Positions 44,339 to 51,397 of a stretch of 64,000 nucleotides of DNA are shown here, piece after piece; the first letter of the stretch is position 1, and the number at the start of each line of letters is the position of its first letter. The DNA is from an uncultured Gemmatimonadales bacterium (lineage in GTDB: Bacteria; Gemmatimonadota; Gemmatimonadetes; Gemmatimonadales; GWC2-71-9): NCBI GenBank assembly GCA_947259405.1, contig CAMYLY010000002.1:1-64000 (forward strand). The letters run 5' to 3'. The position numbers and the translations under genes were made by a program. Below the pieces are notes generated by a model. That model saw nothing but the letters and a program-made list of their open reading frames with translations. It was not told where the DNA came from and searched no databases.

Positions 44339-46611
44339 GGCAGGCCTCGCTGGCGGCGATAGATCCACTCAGCACCCATGAACGCGACCAGCAGCACGAA
44401 GATGATGGGCATGTCCCAAAGGTCGCGCTCCTCGAACACGGAGGTCCCGCTTTCCGTGAAGCTCACATCCTCCGGCAACGTGCTGATCGTCTCGGGCGTG
44501 TAGAACTGTCCGCCCGTCTCCGCTGCGATCGACTTCAGGACGTCGGACTGCATTTCCGCACCATAGAACTCCGCGCCTAGATCTCCTGCTTCAACATGAG
44601 CTTCTCCTGTACCCACGACCGCGCCATCATAACGAGCCGTCACATCGATTTCGTGTCGGCCCTTCTCCGCAGGTGTATAACTGCCTCGGTATTCGCCATC
44701 CTTCTCTACCGTCCATTCAAGCGGTACATCTTGACTGATGCCCGACGGTGTGGTGACCGTCGCGACCACCTCGGCACCATTCAACTGTATGAATCCCGAA
44801 TCCGTCACCTCAGCCGTGACTGTCATCGGTGCATCCGGCGATACACGATCGGCGCCGGCTACCACCGAGACCGGATTCGGCACACCGTCGACCAACCATC
44901 GGAGCAGCTGCCGCCACAATGTCTCGTGCGTGAGATCGTCGAGTGGGATGTCAGCATGCATTTGCCAAAACCAGGCATCCTGGACGACGAAGGAAATCGA
45001 CTTGCCGCGCCCATACCGCTGCGACGCCAGCACGACGACCGGGTCCGAAACGCCGTCCGCCCGAGCCGTAAGCAACGTGGTCGCACCAGGTTTGACGTCG
45101 CGAATGAGGTTGAGCGTCGAGAGAGCAGGCAACTCACCCCACCGCTCCTGAGACTCCTCTTGACTTGGTGCGAGCTGCATCGCTGCGTGCGTCAAACCGA
45201 ACGGCGTTGGACGAACCTCTATCTCAGCGAAGAACCGCGAACTGTCGCCCGATCGCCGATCCAGCACGACTGGAAGCGCATCAGCCACCGGTGTGCCAGC
45301 GTACCCGCCTTCCGCGAACGACAATCGACCACCTAGGGTCAGAAGGCCACCACCACGGACCTCGACGAACTCCGAGATCATCCGGAGTTGATCGGCCGTG
45401 AAGAAGGAGGCCTCGACGCTCCCGAGGATGAGGCCATCATACTGGAAGAGTTCCTCACGCGTATCGGGAAAGCCGGCGGCAAGTTCGTCAGGTGACGTCA
45501 CGCCGTAGCGGCTGAACTTGTTTTCTGCCGCACGCACCAGCGCGGCCACACGCACGTTCTCGTCATCCGCCACGGCGCGACGCAGAAAGCCAACCTCCCA
45601 CCGTGGCTCGCCCTCGAAATACAGAACGTCCCGCTGCACATCTTCGACCTGGATCAAAGTCTCGAGCACGTTGTTCTCACGGACGATCTCGCCCTCGGCT
45701 GGCGCAATGCCGAAGCGAAACAATCGTGAGCCTTCTTCCGACACCGTGAAGTGCACGCGAACCGTGGTCGGCTCGCTCCCACCCGGGAGTTCCACTGGTT
45801 GTGTTTTGACGATTCGACCTTCGTCTTCGACGACCAGGTCGACCGATCGTCCCCCCAAGCCCGATTGCTTGATCGTGAGGTCCACGGCCACAGCAGACCC
45901 TTGCAGGACACGGCGCGGTGCCTCAACGCGACTGATCTCGATGTCCTTGTCGAATCGATCGACGCCCAGACCCACCGTGTGCACGGGAACTCCATCGGCC
46001 TGGAGCTGCAGCAAGGCCTCGGACAAGGACGCGTCACCGTTGTCCGCGCCGTCTGTGAACACGACGAGGCCGGCCAGCGGAACGGCGGCAAGTTCGAGCC
46101 TCGCTCGATCCAGAGCCGAAGCCACGTCCGTCCGAGTTCCCTGGAAGGTCAGTTCGCTCACATCACCCAGCCGGCCCATCGTCTCGGAAAACCGGAAGAA
46201 ACGCAACTTGAAGCGATCGGAGAGCGCCGACAGCAGTGCACTGCCATCCTCACCGAAGTAGTCGTTGATGTATGCACCTCGCGGCCGGTCGTCCCGGTCC
46301 GCGATACCCATACTCCGCGAATCATCGACAAGCACGCCGAGAAAGTTCTGTTGCGGCACGATCGTCGCGATGACCAGCATTGGTCGGGTCAAGGCGAACA
46401 CGAGGAGTGCGATCGCCGAGACACGAAGTGCTCCCAGGATGATTCGGGGACGCCGTTCCAGGTTCCGACGGCCGCGCGCGTATCCCCACACCCCAACTCC
46501 TGCAATGATGACGCCTCCGAGTACCAGTAACCACACGGGTATGGGCGATTGGAACACCAGATCACCTTGCCGAAATACGACAGGTCGGTACTTGAAGAAG
46601 AACTCGAACAT
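44335..46611 (-). CDS. VWA membrane protein with GATase1-like region (BatB/aerotolerance-like)
   Basis: A 758-residue protein. The ATG at 46611 overlaps the DUF4159 stop (TGATG), which removes a spurious 32-residue leader. Helices at about 22-42 and 57-77, then a VWA domain with MIDAS DDSRS, a periplasmic beta-rich part, a glutamine-amidotransferase-like segment (LQYDGLILGSVEASFF to GGGLLTLGG), an Ig-like module near 610-690 and a final helix before YRRQRGLP. It parallels the BatA-like protein of the same operon. Together they could form the membrane-facing partners for MoxR. Confidence 0.88.
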   Translation of the reverse strand: MFEFFFKYRPVVFRQGDLVFQSPIPVWLLVLGGVIIAGVGVWGYARGRRNLERRPRIILGALRVSAIALLVFALTRPMLVIATIVPQQNFLGVLVDDSRSMGIADRDDRPRGAYINDYFGEDGSALLSALSDRFKLRFFRFSETMGRLGDVSELTFQGTRTDVASALDRARLELAAVPLAGLVVFTDGADNGDASLSEALLQLQADGVPVHTVGLGVDRFDKDIEISRVEAPRRVLQGSAVAVDLTIKQSGLGGRSVDLVVEDEGRIVKTQPVELPGGSEPTTVRVHFTVSEEGSRLFRFGIAPAEGEIVRENNVLETLIQVEDVQRDVLYFEGEPRWEVGFLRRAVADDENVRVAALVRAAENKFSRYGVTSPDELAAGFPDTREELFQYDGLILGSVEASFFTADQLRMISEFVEVRGGGLLTLGGRLSFAEGGYAGTPVADALPVVLDRRSGDSSRFFAEIEVRPTPFGLTHAAMQLAPSQEESQERWGELPALSTLNLIRDVKPGATTLLTARADGVSDPVVVLASQRYGRGKSISFVVQDAWFWQMHADIPLDDLTHETLWRQLLRWLVDGVPNPVSVVAGADRVSPDAPMTVTAEVTDSGFIQLNGAEVVATVTTPSGISQDVPLEWTVEKDGEYRGSYTPAEKGRHEIDVTARYDGAVVGTGEAHVEAGDLGAEFYGAEMQSDVLKSIAAETGGQFYTPETISTLPEDVSFTESGTSVFEERDLWDMPIIFVLLVAFMGAEWIYRRQRGLP

Positions 46612-47468
46612 CAGTGTGTCATCGCATAAAGAATCATGTTGACGCCGAGCTGATAGGCGAAGTTGGCTCGATCGAGCGGATACCAGGGATCTTCCGCCCA
46701 CTCCCATGCATCCCCAAGATCCGTGTTGTAGTTGATGATCACGATCATACGTCCGTGCTCATCGAAGATGCCCCGCAGACGGGGCACAGTGTCCCGCGGG
46801 TCTTCCCACGTCGGCCGCCCGAACGCGGGCCCCCGCATCCGTGCTGGCACCTGCAGAATCTCACCGATCTGGTAAAACGCGCTGAGGACTGCATGGTCCA
46901 TCGGAATGTCGACGATCGGGTATTCCGGCAAGACACGCAGGATCTGCTGTTCGAAGTTGAACCATTCATTCGGACCCCAGAAATCGTCGATCACGAGGAA
47001 TCCACCCGCCAAGAGGTATTCGCGCAAGCCTCGGACTTCGCTGTCGGTGAGGTTCATGTACCCCACCTCCAACGCGTAGATGAAGGGGTAGCGACGGATC
47101 TCGGGATCGTCGAGCTGAACGGGGTTGTCCTCTTCGTAGGCGTCGATATTCGTGAGATGCTTCAGGCCGATGAGAAACTGAATGTCGGCTTTTGGCCAGT
47201 CGGTAGCCCAGCTCCCTCGACCGAACCGACCCCGCCCGCCCTGCGACCGATCCCAATCGGTGTACATAGCTCGCGTGAAGTAGAACGTGCGCCCCGGATC
47301 GTTGACGTGCGCCAAGACCTGTTGCTCCGACGCACCAGCACGGACCTTGTCCGCCGAAACGACCTTCGCGACGCCGGTAGCGACAGCGGCACACAGACAT
47401 GCCAGGACGATCGGTTTCAGATTCTCACCCGGGATTCGACGATGTAGGGGGCGACGAGCGGTCTCCAT
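46611..47468 (-). CDS. DUF4159 protein (copy 1), first gene of the MoxR/VWA operon
   Basis: A 285-residue protein from the ATG at 47468, with a hydrophobic N-terminal segment (PIVLACLCAAVATGVAKVV) acting as a signal or anchor. The DUF4159 core shows FYFTRAMYTDWDR, WPKADIQFLIGLKHLT, LREYLLAGGFLVIDDFWG and the C-terminus GVNMILYAMTH, shared with copy 2. A TTG upstream (47528) is possible but gives a poor leader. No gene on this strand lies closely upstream, so the operon promoter should be in 47469-47626; TATGGT with an extended TG element near 47590 is the best -10 I see. Confidence 0.85.
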   Translation of the reverse strand: METARRPLHRRIPGENLKPIVLACLCAAVATGVAKVVSADKVRAGASEQQVLAHVNDPGRTFYFTRAMYTDWDRSQGGRGRFGRGSWATDWPKADIQFLIGLKHLTNIDAYEEDNPVQLDDPEIRRYPFIYALEVGYMNLTDSEVRGLREYLLAGGFLVIDDFWGPNEWFNFEQQILRVLPEYPIVDIPMDHAVLSAFYQIGEILQVPARMRGPAFGRPTWEDPRDTVPRLRGIFDEHGRMIVIINYNTDLGDAWEWAEDPWYPLDRANFAYQLGVNMILYAMTH

Positions 47469-47626
47469 AGCCAATACAAGAAGGTGGGACACGAGGTTCC
47501 CTCGCGCTAGCGGTGGGGACAGTGGCAAGGCCCGGCGAGATCGTGAGGCCGAGGCTGGGATCTCCGGTATGGATCAACTAGCTTCGCACCATACCACAGA
47601 GCGTCCACTTCTCACGAACCGACCTC

Positions 47627-48154
47627 ATGCCGCACAACGATCTACGCTATCCTATCGGGCCGTTCACGTTGCCTACCGCAGTGTCTGCCGACGATCGCAC
47701 GACCGCGATCAATGCCATCGCGCAGACACCGGCGGCCCTCCGTCAGGCTGTCATGGGCCTCAGCGACGAGCGCCTCGACACGCCGTACCGTCCGGAAGGA
47801 TGGACCGTCCGTCAGGTGGTCCATCACGTCCCCGATAGTCACCTCAACGCGTATGTGCGCATGAAGTTGACCGTCACCGAACACGAACCCAGGATTGCCA
47901 CCTACGATCAAGATCAATGGGCCGCGCTAGCCGATATGCGCGGACCCGTCGAAACGTCCCTGGCCCTGCTGGAGGCCTTACACGTCCGTTGGGTGACGTT
48001 CATGCGGTCGCTGCCAGATGACGCCTGGGGCCGCAGGCTGGACCATCCCGAAATCGGGCGCATCCCGCTCGAGGCGATGTTGGCACTCTACGCATGGCAC
48101 GGGCAGCATCACGTGGCGCATATTATAAGGTTGCGCGATCGGGAGGGGTGGTAG
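47627..48154 (+). CDS. DinB/YfiT-family putative metal-dependent transferase
   Basis: A 175-residue four-helix-bundle protein of the DinB superfamily, YfiT/BstA branch: it opens LRYPIGPF, then WTVRQVVHHVPDSHLNAY (first metal His), and AWHGQHHVAHI near the C-terminus (two more His). Members are thiol transferases (bacillithiol or mycothiol S-transferases) or metal-dependent hydrolases; which thiol this organism uses is not visible. It is divergent from the large operon and convergent with dut, 15 bases apart. Confidence 0.88.
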   Translation: MPHNDLRYPIGPFTLPTAVSADDRTTAINAIAQTPAALRQAVMGLSDERLDTPYRPEGWTVRQVVHHVPDSHLNAYVRMKLTVTEHEPRIATYDQDQWAALADMRGPVETSLALLEALHVRWVTFMRSLPDDAWGRRLDHPEIGRIPLEAMLALYAWHGQHHVAHIIRLRDREGW

Positions 48155-48169
48155 CGCCTCGCGATCGCG

Positions 48170-48616
48170 CTAGGCTCCAGTGGAGCCGAAGCCTCCGCGA
48201 TGGCGATTGGGATCGGCGTCTCCGGTATCGGCGATTTCGGGAAACAACACCTCGACGAACACCACCTGCGCGATGCGTGTCCCAGCTGCAAGGACGACCT
48301 GGGTATCGTACAGGTTATGGACGATGATCCCGATGGGGTCGCTATAGTCCGCATCGATAAGGCCGGGCGAATTCGGCAAGATGAGACCGTGTTTCAACGG
48401 CAGACTGGAACGCGGAAGGATGAGCATGGCCATCCCTCGTTCGTCGCCTGTCGGCAGATCGGCCGCCAGCTGTAGTCCGCACGAGAGGATCCTGGTCTCC
48501 CGCGGCCCAATCCGCTCTTCGTGTTGCGTGGCGAGATCGTACCCAAAGGCTCCCGCCGTTGTCCGCCTGGGCAGCATCGTATCCGTACTTGTGCGCTTCA
48601 GCTTGACCGAACTCAT
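48170..48616 (-). CDS. dut: dUTP diphosphatase
   Basis: A 148-residue trimeric-type dUTPase that hydrolyses dUTP to dUMP and pyrophosphate, keeping uracil out of DNA and feeding thymidylate synthesis. The five family motifs are visible: AGAFGYDLA, PRSSLPLKHG, PNSPGLIDADYSD (catalytic Asp), TRIAQVVFV and the C-terminal RGGFGSTG arm. The length is normal. A strong minus-strand terminator lies 47-74 bases upstream of the start, so the gene should have its own promoter between that hairpin and 48616 or read through. Confidence 0.95.
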   Translation of the reverse strand: MSSVKLKRTSTDTMLPRRTTAGAFGYDLATQHEERIGPRETRILSCGLQLAADLPTGDERGMAMLILPRSSLPLKHGLILPNSPGLIDADYSDPIGIIVHNLYDTQVVLAAGTRIAQVVFVEVLFPEIADTGDADPNRHRGGFGSTGA

Positions 48617-48649
48617 GGAATCTCCGGGGAGGGGCTCGAAGAAGTCATC

Positions 48650-48690
48650 GTTCCAAGAAAAGAGGCCCCCCCGCGCACGCGGTAGGGCCT
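48650..48690 (-). terminator. Rho-independent terminator, minus strand
   Basis: On the minus strand AGGCCC/GGGCCT and the inner CCGC/GCGG pairs form a long GC stem (48663-48690) with a GCAC-type loop, followed by CTCTTTTCTT. It is the clearest terminator in the window and lies 23 bases after the stop of the 66-residue candidate gene. Confidence 0.7.
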
Positions 48691-48712
48691 AGACGCCCGA
48701 GCGCCGTTGTGT

Positions 48713-48913
48713 CTACCGACGCAACAACACCGTGGGCGCGGTCCTTCCGCCGGTCGGCCGCATGGCCGCCGCGACTACGGTGCCAATTCGCGTCCCATCC
48801 CTGTCGTAGTGACAGTAGTCGCGGATTCGGTCGCCCCAGAGGTCTCTCCAACGCCATCGTAAGGGTATCGAAGGCAACGTAGCATCGCTCAAAACCAGTG
48901 CACTACAGGTCAT
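48713..48913 (-). CDS. Candidate small protein (66 residues)
   Basis: The ATG at 48913 is preceded at 7 bases by AGAGG (48921-48925), and the stop is followed after 23 bases by a strong terminator reading the same way, so a short transcript from here is plausible. The product is Arg/Trp-rich (RWRWRDLWGDRIRDYCHYDRDG) with a C-terminal RTAPTVLLRR and no recognised domain. An alternative is that the locus is a small RNA and the frame is chance. Confidence 0.42.
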   Translation of the reverse strand: MTCSALVLSDATLPSIPLRWRWRDLWGDRIRDYCHYDRDGTRIGTVVAAAMRPTGGRTAPTVLLRR

Positions 48914-49027
48914 TCATGCACCTCTGTGTTAGAACTGCAACTGGTTAGACCATCGCGGCTGGATCCGGTTTGCGGCATCCATAGCAGAAAACGACACTCC
49001 CGCCTCCACGGTTCCCCGACTGGCGGC

Positions 49028-49055
49028 TTGACCCCCTTAGGTGCTGCGGTACCAT
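49028..49055 (+). promoter_or_regulatory. Sigma-70-like promoter of the M20 gene
   Basis: -35 TTGACC and -10 TACCAT separated by 16 bases. Predicted transcription start near 49062, leaving a short leader with AAGGAG before the ATG at 49083. Confidence 0.45.
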
Positions 49056-49082
49056 TCGCGGGGGAGTATCAAGGAGCAACGC

Positions 49083-50510
49083 ATGAGGTCCATCGCGATC
49101 CTGGTAGTTGCCAGCGTCACCGTCGTCGGGTCATCGCTGGCGCAGGTCTCGAAGGAAATCACCGCCGCATTCCTGGAGCAGCGGTCGTCAGCATTCAGCG
49201 ATATCGCTCTGCAGATCTGGGAGTACGCCGAGGTCGGTTACCTGGAGGAACGCAGTTCCGCCCTCCTAAGATCGGAACTGCAACGTGCCGGCTTTTCGGT
49301 TGAGACCGGCGTGGCGGGCATCCCGACGGCCTTCGTGGCCACTTACGGGAGCGGGTCGCCCGTCATCGCGCTACTGGCCGAGTTCGACGCGCTCCCGGGC
49401 ATTTCGCAGGCAGCCGTCCCGCACCGCCAGCCGCTCGCGGAGGGGGCCCCAGGTCACGCCTGTGGTCACCATCTGTTCGGCACTGCCTCGACAGCCGCCG
49501 GCATCGCCGTCAGGACGTGGCTGGATCAATCCAACCGGTCCGGAACCATCAGGGTATATGGGACTCCCGCCGAGGAGGGGGGCGGCGGGAAGATCTACAT
49601 GGTGCGCGCGGGCTTGTTCGACGACGTCGACGTCGTGCTGCACTGGCACCCTTCGGATCGCAACGACGCCTCGCCAGCAACGAGCCTGGCAAACAAGTCA
49701 GCCAAGTTCCGGTTCCGTGGCTACTCCGCTCATGCCGCCGGGGCCCCTGAACGTGGACGATCTGCTTTGGACGGCGTGGAAGCGATGAACCACATGGTCA
49801 ACCTCATGCGCGAACACGTTCCGGAGGAAACACGCATTCATTACGTGATCACCTCTGGCGGAAGCGCGCCAAACGTCGTTCCAGACTTTGCCGAGGTGTA
49901 CTACTACGTCCGTAATCCGAGCGCCGCAATCGTGTTACAACTGTTCGACCGGGTCGTAGCAGCAGCCGAGGGCGCGGCAATGGGGACGGGAACAGAGGTG
50001 GACTACGAGGTGATCCATGGACTGTACTCCATGCTTCCCAACACCACGCTCGGCGAGGTGATGGACGCCAACCTCCGCCAGCTGGGTGGAGTCGAGTACG
50101 ACCGCGACAACCGCGCCTTCGCCAAGGCCATCTACGCCACGTTGAATGATCCCGACCTCCCACTTGGCTCAGAACGGGACATCCAGCCGTTCGAAGAGAC
50201 CATGGCTGGGGGGTCCACCGACGTTGGTGACGTGAGCTGGGTGGTGCCCACTGTCGGCCTTGGGACCGCAACCTGGGTCCCGGGCACGGCTGCGCATAGC
50301 TGGCAAGCTGTCGCCGCCGGTGGGACCGGAATCGGCACCAAGGCGATGATGCTTGCCGCCAAGGCACTTGCGGCGACGGCGATCGACCTGCTTGCCGATC
50401 CAGGCATCATCAAGCGCGCCACTGCGGAGTTCGACGCGCGCCGAGGTCCCGGCTTCGTGTATCGGTCCTTGGTCGGCGACCGACCTCCACCACTCGACTA
50501 CCGCCGCTGA
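49083..50510 (+). CDS. M20-family amidohydrolase (AbgB-like)
   Basis: A 475-residue hydrolase from the ATG at 49083, with a Shine-Dalgarno AAGGAG about 7 bases upstream and a signal-like N-terminus (SIAILVVASVTVVGSSLAQ). Metal-site motifs GHACGHHLFG and GTPAEEGGGGK (catalytic Glu pair) and VVLHWHP, then a dimerisation domain. The family member AbgB cleaves p-aminobenzoyl-glutamate; others hydrolyse N-acyl amino acids or dipeptides. The signal peptide implies a periplasmic substrate. The nucleotidyltransferase gene follows within 20 bases. Confidence 0.9.
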   Translation: MRSIAILVVASVTVVGSSLAQVSKEITAAFLEQRSSAFSDIALQIWEYAEVGYLEERSSALLRSELQRAGFSVETGVAGIPTAFVATYGSGSPVIALLAEFDALPGISQAAVPHRQPLAEGAPGHACGHHLFGTASTAAGIAVRTWLDQSNRSGTIRVYGTPAEEGGGGKIYMVRAGLFDDVDVVLHWHPSDRNDASPATSLANKSAKFRFRGYSAHAAGAPERGRSALDGVEAMNHMVNLMREHVPEETRIHYVITSGGSAPNVVPDFAEVYYYVRNPSAAIVLQLFDRVVAAAEGAAMGTGTEVDYEVIHGLYSMLPNTTLGEVMDANLRQLGGVEYDRDNRAFAKAIYATLNDPDLPLGSERDIQPFEETMAGGSTDVGDVSWVVPTVGLGTATWVPGTAAHSWQAVAAGGTGIGTKAMMLAAKALAATAIDLLADPGIIKRATAEFDARRGPGFVYRSLVGDRPPPLDYRR

Positions 50511-50524
50511 AGGACACTCCAACG

Positions 50525-51397
50525 TTGGTCGTACTCGCTGCCGGACTGTCGACCCGGTTCGGCGGCGGGAAACAGCTCGCCCCAGTCGGGCCGAACGGCG
50601 AAGCCCTTTGCGACTACGGCGTCCTGGACGCCCATCGAGCCGGATGCCGCCAGTTCGTCTTCGTGATTCGTGAAGACGCCCGTGCCGAATTCGAAGCGCA
50701 TATCGCCAGTATCTGGGGAGACGATCTTGGTATTCGGCTCGCTATTCAGGAGATGCCGCCGACCCTACGGCGACCATGGGGCACCGGTCACGCAGTTCTC
50801 GCCGCCCGCCATTACGTCCCGGGAGCCCTTGTCGTCATCAACGCCGACGATTGGTATCCTGCGCGCGGATACCACCAGCTCGCCGACGCGCTAGATCATT
50901 ATCGCGAGGACGAACATGCCCTCATCACACACCGGCTGGACACGACGCCGATGTCAGCCGTGGGCGGTGTCTCGCGGGGCGTGTGTGAGGTGCGGCGCGA
51001 CGGATGTCTCCACGGTGTCTCAGAGGTTCGGGAGATAGCGCCGTCCGCCGAGGGATACGTCGGGCGCGGTTCTGCAGGAGAGTTCGTGGCGCTGTCCGGA
51101 TCAGAGCCAGTCTCCATGAACCTCTGGGGATTTCAGCGCACCGTATTCGAACCGCTGAACCAACAGTTCCAACGCTTCGTCCAGGATTTCCCGAATGACT
51201 TCGAGCCGGAGTTTCTCATTGGAGAGGCCATTGCCGAGCAGGTGCGTCACGGCACCTGCCGCGTTCGGGTCTTGGATGGCGGGCCCGCCGGATTCGGCAT
51301 GACCTTCGAGGAGGATCTGTCCCCAGTGCGGGGTCGGATCGAATCTCTAGTCACCTCCGGTCATTATCCCGCGCGGATCCGAGACGGCCTGAGCTAA
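50525..51397 (+). CDS. NTP-transferase-fold nucleotidyltransferase
   Basis: A 290-residue protein with the Rossmann-like NTP transferase signature LAAGLSTRFGGGKQL and a metal-binding NADDW. Members activate sugar phosphates or other acids as nucleoside-diphosphate derivatives; the substrate is unknown. The frame begins with a TTG at 50525 and can extend six codons upstream (KDTPT...) to a CTG at 50507 overlapping the M20 stop (CTGA). Homologues usually have a few residues before LVVLAAG, so the start is uncertain. Its TAA overlaps the convergent acylase stop by four bases. Confidence 0.82.
   Translation: MVVLAAGLSTRFGGGKQLAPVGPNGEALCDYGVLDAHRAGCRQFVFVIREDARAEFEAHIASIWGDDLGIRLAIQEMPPTLRRPWGTGHAVLAARHYVPGALVVINADDWYPARGYHQLADALDHYREDEHALITHRLDTTPMSAVGGVSRGVCEVRRDGCLHGVSEVREIAPSAEGYVGRGSAGEFVALSGSEPVSMNLWGFQRTVFEPLNQQFQRFVQDFPNDFEPEFLIGEAIAEQVRHGTCRVRVLDGGPAGFGMTFEEDLSPVRGRIESLVTSGHYPARIRDGLS

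Larger units (their letters stand above)
48617..49082. other. Intergenic region upstream of dut and the M20 gene, 466 bases
   Basis: It contains a terminator hairpin (48663-48690), a candidate 66-residue gene (48713-48913) that ends just before it, and a plus-strand promoter (49028-49055) with Shine-Dalgarno for the M20 amidohydrolase. Nothing else was recognised. Confidence 0.7.
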
